From: an uncultured Bacilli bacterium
GTDB lineage: Bacteria; Bacillota_I; Bacilli_A; RF39; UBA660
Direction: 5' to 3'
NCBI GenBank assembly: GCA_934101235.1
Contig: CAKORH010000006.1
Span: 1-14,670 of the forward strand
Length of the DNA: 14,670 nt
The notes below the pieces were generated by a model, which worked only from the letters and a program-made list of their open reading frames with translations, did not search any database and had not been told where the DNA came from. Shown here in pieces: positions 1-7,580 of this stretch. Every line of letters starts with the position of its first letter. The first letter of the stretch is position 1. Made by a program: the position numbers and the translations under genes.

Positions 1-34
1 CAATACTTACTATAATTTTTTGTCTTTTATCCAT
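1..34 (-). CDS. Start of an unidentified protein (first 11 codons only)
   Basis: Only the N-terminus MDKRQKIIVSI is inside the window; the rest runs off the left edge. The ATG is preceded at six bases by AAGGAG (about 41-46), and a good promoter lies at 63-91, so this is a real start with its own transcription unit downstream of the argS terminator. A short basic stretch followed by Ile/Val residues would fit a membrane-anchored or secreted protein. That reading is inference from 11 residues and the function cannot be assigned. Confidence 0.75.
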   Translation of the reverse strand, partial: MDKRQKIIVSI

Positions 35-62
35 AATAATCTCCTTCTATCTTACATATATA

Positions 63-91
63 ATTTTAACAATTATTTAGAATTATGTAAA
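63..91 (-). promoter_or_regulatory. Sigma-A-type promoter with extended -10 for the left-edge gene
   Basis: Read on the minus strand: -35 TTTACA (86-91), a 17-base spacer, then -10 TAAAAT (63-68) preceded by TGT, giving an extended -10. Each hexamer differs from consensus at one position. It lies between the argS terminator and the RBS of the left-edge gene, leaving a leader of about 20 bases. Confidence 0.7.
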
Positions 92-117
92 CTAATATTT
101 ATAAAAAACGAACAAAT

Positions 118-141
118 AAAAAAAAATATATCAATGATATA
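118..141 (-). terminator. Intrinsic terminator after argS
   Basis: On the minus strand an AT-rich hairpin TATATC-ATT-GATATA (127-141) is followed directly by nine T residues (118-126). It begins about ten bases after the argS TAG stop. The stem is GC-poor, but its position and the long U tract make it convincing. Confidence 0.75.
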
Positions 142-151
142 CCTTTCTATA

Positions 152-1891
152 CTATATTTTATCAGGAACACTTATACCTAATATATTTAATAAATACATA
201 TTAGTCTCATATACTAAATTAGTTAAAGTTATATAACTAATCTTTTTATCTAAATCTAATTCATTATTAACATTTACATTACTATAAAAAGCATTATAAC
301 TATTAGTTAACTTATAAAGATATTCACATATTTCATTTAAACTTCTTTGTTCAAATGCTTTAATCATAGTATTCTTTAAATTCAATAAATTAATTATTAT
401 ATCCCTTTCTTCCTTAGTAGATAACTTAATATATTTATCTTTTTTAATATCACATTTATTTAATAATGATCTCATTCTAATTGTACTATATAAAAGATAT
501 GGTCCAGTTTTTCCATTTATATCACTAAATTTAATAGGATCAAAAACATAATCACTACTTCTATTAGGTAATAAATCCGCATACTTAATTGAAGCAATCG
601 CTAAACTCATAGCAACACTATCTTTTTCTTCATCTGGTACATTATCTTTAATTATTTTTATTGTCTCATTCTTAACTATATTTATTAATTCATCCAAACT
701 CATAACTCCACCATCACGAGTTTTAAAAGGTTTACCATCAGGCCCATTCATAGTTCCAAAACCAAACCATTCTAAATCAATATCTTTAGATACTATATTA
801 GTTTTATAAGCAGCTCTAAATGCTTCAATAAAATGTAATTCTTGTCTTATATCAGTTAAATAAAACATTTTATCAAACTTAAATCTTTTAACTCTAGAAT
901 ATAATGTAGCAAGTTCAGTAGTATCATATAAAACACCACCATTACTCTTAATTAATATTACTGGAGGTATCTCCCTAGTATCATTTTCTTCTTTTACATT
1001 TATTACAGTTGCCCCATTACTAATTTCTGTATAATTATTATTTATTAAATAATCAAGTAATGGTTTAATATATGGATCAGCATCTGCTTCCCCTTCCCAT
1101 AAATCAAAAGTTGCACCAAGTAAAGTATATAAACGTTTAATATCATCTACCGATAATTTATAAAAACTCTTCCATAAATCATATATACCACGTTCTTTAT
1201 TTTGTAATCTATTTGTAAATTCTCTCGCTTCTTCTAAGTATTCATTATCTTCTTTAGCTCTACTACTAGCATAAGGATATATTTGATTTAATTCATCAAT
1301 AGTAACAGGACATTGACTAGGATAATCTCCAACATAATCTTTATCAAAATAAGGTAAATCAGGATATCTTTTACTTATTTCACAAATAATTAATCCCATT
1401 GGTCTACCCCAATCTCCTAAATGAACATCACTTATAGTTTTATATCCAATTGCTTCACTTAATCTCTTTATTGCTTCTCCAATATTTGGACTTCTTAAAT
1501 GTCCAGCATGTAAAGCCTTAGCAACATTAGCACCACCATAATCTAAAAATATAGTTTCATCTGTATCTATATGATATGTATTTACACTAAAATCATTATT
1601 TACTTCATTAATATATTTTATTAATACTTCATCACTTAATGTAACATTAATAAAACCAGGTCCAGCAATATTTATATCTTTAAAATAATTAGTATCTTCT
1701 AACTTACTTACTATCAAACTTGCAATATCTCTAGGATTCTTTTTATAAATACCTGCTAACTTCATACATCCATTATATTGATAATCACCTAAATCAGGTC
1801 TATTAGATTGTACTAACTTAACATCATCTTCTAAATCTAAATCTTTTAATATATCTTTAAAAATACTCTCTAAAAAGTTAATTAAATTCAT
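152..1891 (-). CDS. argS: Arginine--tRNA ligase
   Basis: This cytoplasmic class I aminoacyl-tRNA synthetase charges tRNA-Arg with arginine using ATP. The 579-aa length is normal. Visible in order are the N-terminal additional domain (about 1-85, with the GDYQYNG turn), the HIGH-type signature HAGH (128-131, in ANVAKALHAGHLRS), GDWGRPMG (159-166), the KMSK-loop equivalent FKTRDG (389-394), and the C-terminal anticodon-binding DALR domain ending in GISVPDKI. The frame is open to an ATG at 1927. I place the start at 1891 because GGGAAGTGA sits four bases upstream of it and because the 1927 ATG overlaps the likely -10 box. It forms its own unit, bounded by the LCP terminator upstream and a hairpin downstream. 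No T-box leader is visible. Confidence 0.97.
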   Translation of the reverse strand: MNLINFLESIFKDILKDLDLEDDVKLVQSNRPDLGDYQYNGCMKLAGIYKKNPRDIASLIVSKLEDTNYFKDINIAGPGFINVTLSDEVLIKYINEVNNDFSVNTYHIDTDETIFLDYGGANVAKALHAGHLRSPNIGEAIKRLSEAIGYKTISDVHLGDWGRPMGLIICEISKRYPDLPYFDKDYVGDYPSQCPVTIDELNQIYPYASSRAKEDNEYLEEAREFTNRLQNKERGIYDLWKSFYKLSVDDIKRLYTLLGATFDLWEGEADADPYIKPLLDYLINNNYTEISNGATVINVKEENDTREIPPVILIKSNGGVLYDTTELATLYSRVKRFKFDKMFYLTDIRQELHFIEAFRAAYKTNIVSKDIDLEWFGFGTMNGPDGKPFKTRDGGVMSLDELINIVKNETIKIIKDNVPDEEKDSVAMSLAIASIKYADLLPNRSSDYVFDPIKFSDINGKTGPYLLYSTIRMRSLLNKCDIKKDKYIKLSTKEERDIIINLLNLKNTMIKAFEQRSLNEICEYLYKLTNSYNAFYSNVNVNNELDLDKKISYITLTNLVYETNMYLLNILGISVPDKI

Positions 1892-1895
1892 GTAA

Positions 1896-1904
1896 TCACT
1901 TCCC
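1896..1904 (-). promoter_or_regulatory. Ribosome binding site fixing the argS start
   Basis: GGGAAGTGA on the minus strand matches seven of nine bases of AGGAGGTGA and lies four bases before the ATG at 1891. It favours this start over the upstream in-frame ATG at 1927. Confidence 0.7.
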
Positions 1905-1917
1905 TTTTTGCCATTTA

Positions 1918-1946
1918 AATATATCATATATTAAAAAAAATGTATA
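1918..1946 (-). promoter_or_regulatory. Likely argS promoter, extended -10
   Basis: On the minus strand TATACA (1941-1946) is separated by 17 bases, including an eight-T run, from TATATT (1918-1923), which is preceded by TGA. The -35 is weak (4/6), the -10 is good (5/6) and extended. It begins directly at the end of the LCP terminator tail. Confidence 0.5.
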
Positions 1947-1971
1947 TAAAAATTAGAGATATACTCTAATT
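1946..1971 (-). terminator. Intrinsic terminator overlapping the LCP stop codon
   Basis: On the minus strand AATTAGAG-TATAT-CTCTAATT (1951-1971) forms an eight-base-pair stem, followed by TTTATATACA and then eight T. The TAG stop of the LCP gene (1966-1968) lies inside the 5' arm, so the hairpin starts in the last sense codon. Confidence 0.75.
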
Positions 1972-3477
1972 AATATTATTATTTTTAGTCGTAGTTGATG
2001 TTGTTGTAGATTCTTTATATTTATTAGTTTCTAAAATATCATCTAACTTCTTTTTAGCTTCCATAACTGTTTCTTCCTTAGGATTCATTACATAAACTCT
2101 TGCACTACCAGTAGAATATGTTGTATTAGATGAATCACTACCATCAACTGAATATGTTTCAATCTCCCAAGCATCATTACTCTTAATTTGTTTTTTAATT
2201 AATTTAGTTACAGATTTTTGATCTATATTAGTTATAACAGAATCACCTATACTACCTAATAAACTATTATATTTAACTATTATTGTTGGACTCATAGCCT
2301 TATCTATAATTGCTTTTAAAACTAACATTTGATTTTCAATTCTACCTCTATCACCACCAGCAATAGTATGACGAGTTCTTGATAACGCTAAAGCTTGTTC
2401 ACCATTTAATTCTTGTACTCCCTTTTTCAAACATATTTGATTTGAACTAGTTCTAGAACTTGTTTGTTCACAAAAATTAACAGGTACATCAACAGTAATT
2501 CCACCTAATTTTTCTACAATATTAACAAATGTAGTAAAATTAACTCTTGCATAATAATCAACTTTAACATCATACAAATCTTCTAATGTACCAACAGATT
2601 CCTCAATACCATAAACACCAGCATGAGTTAATTTATCCATAGACTTCTTACTATGTAAACTAACATAATAATCACGAGGCGTATTTACCATTAATATCTT
2701 ATTCTTACTTGGATTAACAGCAACTAATATATTTACATCACTTCTAGCCTTAGATTCAACCTTACCATTAGTATCAACACCACTTATATAAAATACAAAA
2801 TTATCCTTAGCAACATTCTTATTACTCTTTATAGTTTTTATATAATTAGTTATATTAAAACTATATATTTTTTTAATATTATCATATTCATCAGTATCCT
2901 CTTGTAATAAATCAATACTAGAATCTAATGCAACAACACTATCAATTTCATTATTTTCTAAATCATCTAATGCTTCATTAACATCTTTATACTCTATCAT
3001 ATCAAACTCAATTTTATTAGATAACCTATCAATAACTTTATCTTTATTTTCATCTTCTAAAACCCCAATAGTCTTATTATCTAAATCATTAACTTTACTA
3101 TATTCACTATCTTTAAGAACATACAATGAATAAGTATCTGTTCTTATACCAGTATCAAATATCTTATTAAAGAAACTTAATGTACCAACAGAATATAAAC
3201 AAACCATAACTAATATTAATGTTAATAATATACTTGGTATAGAAAATATAATTTTAATATATTTTTTAAGTCTCTTATTATTCAATATTTTAAATAAACC
3301 AAATACAATTAACCCACCAAATATAATTAACATAGATAAATATTGAATAGGTAATAATTCAAAATATATTATAAAACCAATACTAACTACAAATACTAAA
3401 GCAAGTAATATTGAAATAATTTTAAAAAACAAATTATTCTTTACTTTTTTCTTATTAACTTTTTTATTATTTTTCAT
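1966..3477 (-). CDS. LytR-CpsA-Psr (LCP) family cell-wall ligase with accessory domain
   Basis: LCP proteins transfer lipid-linked anionic glycopolymers such as teichoic acid or capsule onto peptidoglycan outside the membrane. The 503-aa protein has a basic N-terminus and three membrane segments (about 17-38, 43-64, 74-97). An extracellular accessory domain follows (about 116-205), with the run DLDNKTIGVLEDENKDKV resembling a periplasmic-binding-protein lobe. The LCP catalytic domain spans about 225-395: ARSDVNIL (244-251), NTPRDYY (265-271), DKLTHAGVYG (281-290), and ALSRTRH...GGDRGRIENQ (364-383) with the expected Arg/Asp residues. A Ser/Thr/Asn-rich tail ends it. This layout recalls streptococcal CpsA (three membrane helices, accessory domain, LCP). 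The start is ATG 3477, because the GTG at 3492 is part of the RBS GTGGAG. The exact glycopolymer is unknown. Confidence 0.93.
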   Translation of the reverse strand: MKNNKKVNKKKVKNNLFFKIISILLALVFVVSIGFIIYFELLPIQYLSMLIIFGGLIVFGLFKILNNKRLKKYIKIIFSIPSILLTLILVMVCLYSVGTLSFFNKIFDTGIRTDTYSLYVLKDSEYSKVNDLDNKTIGVLEDENKDKVIDRLSNKIEFDMIEYKDVNEALDDLENNEIDSVVALDSSIDLLQEDTDEYDNIKKIYSFNITNYIKTIKSNKNVAKDNFVFYISGVDTNGKVESKARSDVNILVAVNPSKNKILMVNTPRDYYVSLHSKKSMDKLTHAGVYGIEESVGTLEDLYDVKVDYYARVNFTTFVNIVEKLGGITVDVPVNFCEQTSSRTSSNQICLKKGVQELNGEQALALSRTRHTIAGGDRGRIENQMLVLKAIIDKAMSPTIIVKYNSLLGSIGDSVITNIDQKSVTKLIKKQIKSNDAWEIETYSVDGSDSSNTTYSTGSARVYVMNPKEETVMEAKKKLDDILETNKYKESTTTSTTTKNNNIN

Positions 3478-3486
3478 TATACATAT

Positions 3487-3490
3487 CTCC
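3487..3490 (-). promoter_or_regulatory. RBS deciding the LCP start
   Basis: GGAG on the minus strand lies nine bases before ATG 3477. The alternative in-frame GTG (3490-3492) overlaps this GGAG and would have no SD of its own, so it is unlikely to be the start. Confidence 0.7.
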
Positions 3491-3497
3491 ACTCATT

Positions 3498-3516
3498 TGT
3501 ATTCAAAAAGAATACA
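3498..3516. repeat. Perfect 7-bp inverted repeat in the LCP leader
   Basis: TGTATTC (3498-3504), a five-base A loop, and GAATACA (3510-3516) form a perfect dyad just upstream of the LCP RBS. No U tract follows it on the minus strand, so it does not look like a terminator. Its position, between the probable promoter region and the RBS, suits an operator or a 5'-leader hairpin. That role is inference. Confidence 0.6.
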
Positions 3517-3582
3517 CACGTTAATATTATCATTATTATAAAATTAATTAAACACTTTAAATTAATTTTACATTTATATTTA

Positions 3583-3613
3583 CATAAAATAATAAGCACA
3601 CTATTAGTATGCT
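3583..3613 (-). terminator. Terminator after the 118-aa gene
   Basis: On the minus strand AGCATAC-TAATA-GTGTGCT (3595-3613) pairs over seven positions, one of them a G-U wobble, and is followed by TTATTATTTTATG. It starts 24 bases after the TAA stop. On the plus strand the same stem has a C-A mismatch, which supports minus-strand function. Confidence 0.65.
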
Positions 3614-3637
3614 CAATATCAAATTAATTATAATAAA

Positions 3638-3994
3638 TTATACCCATCTAGAAAAATATATATTTCTTGTATATCCTTCTTGATATTTCTCAAATATTTT
3701 TAAAATTGCATTAATCATAACATCAATTACATTACTACCTCTTTTAATACGCAATTTTAATAATTCATTCTGTGTTTCTTTCCTAAAACTATAATCATCT
3801 ATATATTTAGATAAAACATAATCTAAATCTTCTATCTTTTTTAATTCTTCTTTATTATTCTCATCTATATTAAATATATAGTCACTATAAATATTAATAA
3901 TTTTTAAAGTTATGAAATCTTCTTCATCAAACTCAAAATTATTAATTCTATAGTAATTAGGACAATGACTTAAAATAATTTTATTTTTTCTCAT
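3638..3994 (-). CDS. Unrecognised 118-aa protein
   Basis: I do not recognise this family. The protein is cytoplasmic in appearance, with no signal peptide or membrane segment. It has an acidic, Ile/Tyr-rich N-terminal half (for example NNFEFDEEDF) and a basic helical C-terminal half (LLKLRIKRGSNVIDVM and following). It ends in the aromatic YFSRWV. The gene is supported by an ATG preceded by GAAGGTAGTGA, its own promoter (4024-4052) and its own terminator (3583-3613), so it is a monocistronic unit between a surface-protein gene and the LCP gene. The adjacency does not show a function. Confidence 0.75.
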   Translation of the reverse strand: MRKNKIILSHCPNYYRINNFEFDEEDFITLKIINIYSDYIFNIDENNKEELKKIEDLDYVLSKYIDDYSFRKETQNELLKLRIKRGSNVIDVMINAILKIFEKYQEGYTRNIYFSRWV

Positions 3995-4023
3995 ATATTA
4001 TCACTACCTTCAAGTATAATTAA

Positions 4024-4052
4024 ATTATAGTATATGATAAAAAAAAAGTCTA
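4024..4052 (-). promoter_or_regulatory. Promoter of the 118-aa gene, overlapping the upstream terminator
   Basis: On the minus strand -35 TAGACT (4047-4052, 4/6) is separated by 17 bases from a perfect -10 TATAAT (4024-4029). The -35 lies in the 3' arm of the upstream gene's terminator, and that terminator's T tract forms the first half of the spacer. Confidence 0.6.
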
Positions 4053-4064
4053 CATTTGTAGACT
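4039..4064 (-). terminator. Intrinsic terminator after the surface-protein gene
   Basis: On the minus strand AGTCTAC-AAAT-GTAGACT (4047-4064) is a perfect seven-base-pair stem with a four-base loop, followed by nine T (4039-4047 region). It begins eight bases past the TAA stop. This is one of the clearest terminators in the window. Confidence 0.85.
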
Positions 4065-4072
4065 AATTTTTA

Positions 4073-5572
4073 TTAAATTTGTTTAAATAAATTCTTTTTC
4101 TTACTTACGTAATATATTCCACCAGCAAGAGCACCTACAGCCATGAAACTAATAATATAAGAAGCTATACCAGTTCTTGAATTATTTGTAGTTCCAGTTT
4201 TACCCCATTGTGCATATAGAGTAACAACAGGATCTTGATTTTCATTTTTAAAATCTACACCAGCAGTATAACAATCACCAGTGCCATCTTTCTTTGTACA
4301 CCATTTGCTAAATTTATATCCATCTCTACTTGGACCATTTTCAATTTTTACAGTTGATGTAAATGAAATATTATTAACTGCATCTGGTACATTAGTAACA
4401 CTACTGTCACCATCAGCATTTGCATCATATATTAAATTCCAATTTCCTTCCTCAGGATCATTAGAAGTAGTACAAGTTTCATACTCAACATTCATAACAT
4501 ATGGCCAATAATATGCACCATAAACATTAAAGTCAACTCCAACAGCACTAGGATCTTTTTGGAATCTTTCTGAACCATATCCTGCTTCTACAAGATAGCA
4601 AGACTTCTTACCTGATTCAGTTCCTTCAGTATCATAACAATTAGCTACCCCATCGCCACCAGCTTTAATCCATCTAAGATAATTTTCATAACTATCTTTA
4701 GTATTAGTTATTTTTTCTTTAGTTGTAGAACCACCATTTTCAATACCAAATACATATATATCACCATTACTACCCATAGTCATACCAAATTTAGAATTTT
4801 TAATATCATTAGCATAACCATCAGTCATTTTTCTCGTAATAGATATTGGTAAGAAATATTTTTCATTTGCATCATCCCACAATAATAAACCATTATCATC
4901 AGCAGCTTCAGGATCGGAAACAATATCTTGTAAAGAACTTACAGACATTTTAGTACCAGATGGTTCAACTGCTTTAGGATCACCATTTTTTGTGTATTTT
5001 CCAAATCCAACTTCAACATTCATATCAGCTTTTAATGATGAATTTTGAAGTACATATTTACTAAATACATCTAAATTGCTTATATTAGACCAGTTATTTT
5101 CAATCGGATTAAAATGTGCATTAGAATTAGACCATTGACCATGTAACAAAATTGTATTGGTTGCATAATCTTTAGAAGTATTATTTACAAATGCATTTCC
5201 ATAAATAGAAGATCCTCTATAAAATTGATAAGTACTTGTAGCAATATCTCTTGTAATTGCAATATTGTGAAGTGTAACATAATTAGATACTTTATCACTT
5301 GCTACACCATCATAAGAAATATTGGTAATTTTAGCGTTTTTATCAAATTCAAATGGGAATTGTGTAGTAGTTGTATAGCCTTTACCGTCATTATCAAAAC
5401 CATCAAAACTATTTTTACTAAATAATTGTTCTACATCCAAAAACAAGTAATTTTGTAAATGCTTTTTACATTCACCATCATTAGCAGCATTAACCTTTGG
5501 AAAACTCATAAAAGGAATTAATACAGCTAAAAGTAAACCAATAACCCCAAGTTTTTTTATTATTTTTTTCAT
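4073..5572 (-). CDS. Secreted surface protein with InlB B-type (Flg_new) repeat and LPXTG-like tail
   Basis: The 499-aa protein starts with a classical signal peptide (MKKIIKKLG, a hydrophobic core, then KVNA with cleavage near residue 29). A long Ser/Thr/Asn-rich extracellular region (about 30-375) has no fold I recognise. Residues about 378-456 match the Listeria-Bacteroides (InlB B) repeat: NLIYDANADGD, GYKFSKWCTKKDG, and VVTLYAQW. The C-terminus has NNSRTG (463-468), a hydrophobic segment (469-489) and KKK, the layout of a sortase-sorted anchor with a non-canonical motif. The mature part carries six Cys (35, 312, 325, 367, 425, 434), enough for disulfides. Codon use is visibly less AT-biased than in neighbouring unknown genes, which suggests strong expression or transfer. 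The likely role is adhesion or envelope structure, but the ligand is unknown. RBS GAAGGG lies just upstream of the ATG. Confidence 0.88.
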   Translation of the reverse strand: MKKIIKKLGVIGLLLAVLIPFMSFPKVNAANDGECKKHLQNYLFLDVEQLFSKNSFDGFDNDGKGYTTTTQFPFEFDKNAKITNISYDGVASDKVSNYVTLHNIAITRDIATSTYQFYRGSSIYGNAFVNNTSKDYATNTILLHGQWSNSNAHFNPIENNWSNISNLDVFSKYVLQNSSLKADMNVEVGFGKYTKNGDPKAVEPSGTKMSVSSLQDIVSDPEAADDNGLLLWDDANEKYFLPISITRKMTDGYANDIKNSKFGMTMGSNGDIYVFGIENGGSTTKEKITNTKDSYENYLRWIKAGGDGVANCYDTEGTESGKKSCYLVEAGYGSERFQKDPSAVGVDFNVYGAYYWPYVMNVEYETCTTSNDPEEGNWNLIYDANADGDSSVTNVPDAVNNISFTSTVKIENGPSRDGYKFSKWCTKKDGTGDCYTAGVDFKNENQDPVVTLYAQWGKTGTTNNSRTGIASYIISFMAVGALAGGIYYVSKKKNLFKQI

Positions 5573-5592
5573 AAAACCCTTCTTTCTAGTTT

Positions 5593-5622
5593 GGTATAAC
5601 TATTACTATTTATATTTATACC
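5593..5622 (-). promoter_or_regulatory. Inverted repeat (possible hairpin) in the surface-protein 5' leader
   Basis: GGTATAA (5593-5599) and TTATACC (5616-5622) are a perfect 7-bp inverted repeat within the roughly 55-base leader, upstream of the RBS. A 5' hairpin of this kind could stabilise the mRNA or be a regulatory site. The role is inference. Confidence 0.4.
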
Positions 5623-5635
5623 CTACCTATAATAA

Positions 5636-5644
5636 ATTATAACA
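5636..5644 (-). promoter_or_regulatory. Extended -10 element of the surface-protein promoter
   Basis: On the minus strand TGTTATAAT gives a perfect TATAAT (5636-5641) with TG one base upstream. No good -35 is seen at 17 bases (CTTTTA), but T- and A-runs lie upstream and could act as an UP-like element. It is placed between the rseP terminator and the gene. Confidence 0.6.
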
Positions 5645-5683
5645 TATTTTTTAAAAAATAAAAGACATTTTTCGACAAAATAT

Positions 5684-5708
5684 AAAAAAATGTAAAATTT
5701 TACATTTT
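5684..5708 (-). terminator. Terminator after rseP (22-bp perfect palindrome)
   Basis: AAAATGTAAAA and TTTTACATTTT abut at 5687-5708 as a perfect inverted repeat. On the minus strand the hairpin (loop AATT) is followed by further T residues, and the palindrome starts seven bases after the rseP TAA. All but two of the base pairs are A-T. Confidence 0.7.
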
Positions 5709-5715
5709 ACACTTT

Positions 5716-6774
5716 TTATTTAACAAATAATCTTAATATATCTTGATATGTAATTATAAGCATTAAAATCATTAATAATATAAATCCAACTGTATGAAAT
5801 ATATTTTCAACTTCAGGTTTAACAGGACTTCCTTTAATTTTCTCAATTAATACAAATAATATTCTTCCACCATCAAATGCTGGAAAAGGAATAATATTAA
5901 CAAATCCTAAATTAACTGATAAATACGCAGTTAAATATAATATATTTTGAAAACCATATTTAGCTGATTGTCCAACAACAGTATACATACCAACAGGACC
6001 AGCTAAACTATTTAATCCAAGTTTTCCAGTAATTAACTTAAATATTATAATAGCCATACTAGAAATAACACTATAAAATTTAATAAATGAATATTTTATA
6101 GAATTTATAAAACCATGATTTAATGTTTCACCAACACCAAATCCAAATGTCATACTTTCTACTGTACCATCTTTTTTCTTTTTTATTTCAGGTGTAACTT
6201 TTATTTTTTTAATAGATCCATCTTGCTTTTTTACAACAAAATCATAAGTATCTGATGAATGTTTTAAAGAAATAGCTATTTGAATTTTATCCCAAGTATC
6301 AGTCTTCATATTATTAATACTTACTATTCTATCTCCAACTTCTATTCCACTTTGTTCAATTGGAGCCCCAGGAGTAACTAAACCAACATAACTTAATTGT
6401 TCACTACTACCCCAAATAAGTCCTTGTAAAAAGAATAATACTAAAGCCAATATAAAATTCATAGTAACACCAGCAACCAAAATTAAAAATTTTTGATAAG
6501 GTTTCTTATTACACATATATTGGTCTTTTTTTAATTTCTTATCTTTTTCTTCAACAACTTCTCCAGCCATAGCACAAAAACCACCAATTGGTAAAAGTCT
6601 TATACTATAAACTGTAGGATCATTTTTTCTTTTCCATTTAAATATTTGTGGCCCCATACCTAAAGCAAACTCATCAACATGTACACCACACTTCTTAGCA
6701 ACTATAAAATGTCCAAACTCATGAACAAATATAAGTATACCAAGCATTAAAATCAAAATAATTAGTGTTACCAT
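5716..6774 (-). CDS. rseP: Site-2 intramembrane metalloprotease, RseP/RasP family
   Basis: This polytopic membrane zinc protease cuts transmembrane substrates such as anti-sigma factors and leftover signal peptides. The 352-aa length is typical. The zinc and catalytic motif HEFGH (18-22) is in the first membrane segment. Then follow GMGP (39-42), a second membrane segment with AGVTMNFILA (101-110), and a PDZ domain (about 125-200, with VGLVTPGAPIEQSGIEVGDR). LAGPVGMY (258-264) and the third zinc ligand in NIIPFPAFDGG (293-303, Asp301) come next, then a final membrane helix. Phe replaces the usual Leu in the (L)DGG motif. The start is preceded by a consensus TAGGAGG, whose TAG is also the cdsA stop, so translation is probably coupled to cdsA, the usual neighbour in Bacillota. 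Confidence 0.96.
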   Translation of the reverse strand: MVTLIILILMLGILIFVHEFGHFIVAKKCGVHVDEFALGMGPQIFKWKRKNDPTVYSIRLLPIGGFCAMAGEVVEEKDKKLKKDQYMCNKKPYQKFLILVAGVTMNFILALVLFFLQGLIWGSSEQLSYVGLVTPGAPIEQSGIEVGDRIVSINNMKTDTWDKIQIAISLKHSSDTYDFVVKKQDGSIKKIKVTPEIKKKKDGTVESMTFGFGVGETLNHGFINSIKYSFIKFYSVISSMAIIIFKLITGKLGLNSLAGPVGMYTVVGQSAKYGFQNILYLTAYLSVNLGFVNIIPFPAFDGGRILFVLIEKIKGSPVKPEVENIFHTVGFILLMILMLIITYQDILRLFVK

Positions 6775-6783
6775 TCTTACCTC

Positions 6784-7572
6784 CTATAAATAAATTATTA
6801 TTATAACAAATGCAAACATAACAAATATAATACTATCTAATCTATCTAATATTCCACCATGTCCAGGTATTAAATTAGAAAAATCTTTAACTTTACTTTC
6901 TCTTTTTATAGCACTAAAGAATAAATCTCCAATCTGTCCTATAATACTTAAAAATAATACTAAACATATAACAACAAATATATTTGTATTTACATTAATT
7001 AAATTTACATAATACATTGTAACAACAAATGTAGATATTAAACTACCTATAACACAACCTTCTATAGTTTTATTTGGACTAATACTAGTAAATTTGTGTT
7101 TACCAACCAATTTACCTCCAAATAAAGCAAATGTATCAGTTAATATAGTAATAAGTATTAACATAATAAAATATTTAATACCATAATTATATATAGAAAT
7201 TAATAAATTAAATCCTATACCTAAAAATAATACATGACTTAATAATTTAAATGCATCATTAATTTTATACTTATCTTTATAAAATATAGTAGGAACACAT
7301 ATAAATAATATTATAGTACATAATAATTTATATGAAACTCCAAATAATAATCCATACTTTTCAAAATTTGAATAAATTAAAAATATAGTACTTAATAATC
7401 CAATAATTTTCATTAAATTAGGTATTCCCTTACCATCTTTTAATTCAACTAACTCTTTATAAGCAGCAAACCCTAATAAACCAACTGCTAAACTATATGG
7501 TATACCTCCAATATAAATTAATGGTATAACTATCATCAACATAATAATTGCACTTATAATTCTTTTTTTCAT
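6784..7572 (-). CDS. cdsA: Phosphatidate cytidylyltransferase (CDP-diglyceride synthase)
   Basis: This membrane enzyme makes CDP-diacylglycerol from CTP and phosphatidic acid, the precursor of phosphatidylglycerol and cardiolipin. The 262-aa protein is almost entirely membrane helices. It has SPNKTIEGCVIG in the middle, and near the C-terminus the full family signature SAIKRESKVKDFSN followed by LIPGHGGILDRLDS. The frame is open to a GTG at 7578. ATG 7572 is preferred, because AGGAGAG (7581-7587) is eight bases from it but only two from the GTG. It is first in a two-gene operon with rseP, whose start is nine bases downstream of the cdsA stop. Confidence 0.96.
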   Translation of the reverse strand: MKKRIISAIIMLMIVIPLIYIGGIPYSLAVGLLGFAAYKELVELKDGKGIPNLMKIIGLLSTIFLIYSNFEKYGLLFGVSYKLLCTIILFICVPTIFYKDKYKINDAFKLLSHVLFLGIGFNLLISIYNYGIKYFIMLILITILTDTFALFGGKLVGKHKFTSISPNKTIEGCVIGSLISTFVVTMYYVNLINVNTNIFVVICLVLFLSIIGQIGDLFFSAIKRESKVKDFSNLIPGHGGILDRLDSIIFVMFAFVIIIIYL

Positions 7573-7580
7573 AATCACTA

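Noticed and set aside
1892..1927. N-terminal extension of ArgS from ATG 1927
   Set aside because: No SD before it, it overlaps the likely -10 box, and the extra residues are not ArgRS-like; ATG 1891 has a good RBS.
1892..1965. T-box leader before argS
   Set aside because: The gap of 74 bases is filled by the LCP terminator, a promoter and the RBS, with no room for a T-box.
3517..3594. Definite promoter for the LCP gene
   Set aside because: TATAAT and GATAAT occur, but no acceptable -35 is seen at 16-18 bases; in such AT-rich sequence these are expected by chance.
4281..4511. Plus-strand open frame of 76 codons
   Set aside because: It lies wholly antisense to the well-supported surface-protein gene and has no RBS; shadow of real coding sequence.
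5225..5425. Plus-strand open frame of 66 codons
   Set aside because: Antisense to the surface-protein gene, with biased composition (Ile/Cys/Asn) typical of a shadow frame.
5687..5708. 22-bp palindrome as a regulator binding site
   Set aside because: It directly follows the rseP stop and is continued by T residues on the transcribed strand, so a terminator explains it better.
7573..7578. GTG start for cdsA at 7578
   Set aside because: It is only two bases from the SD, whereas ATG 7572 is correctly spaced.
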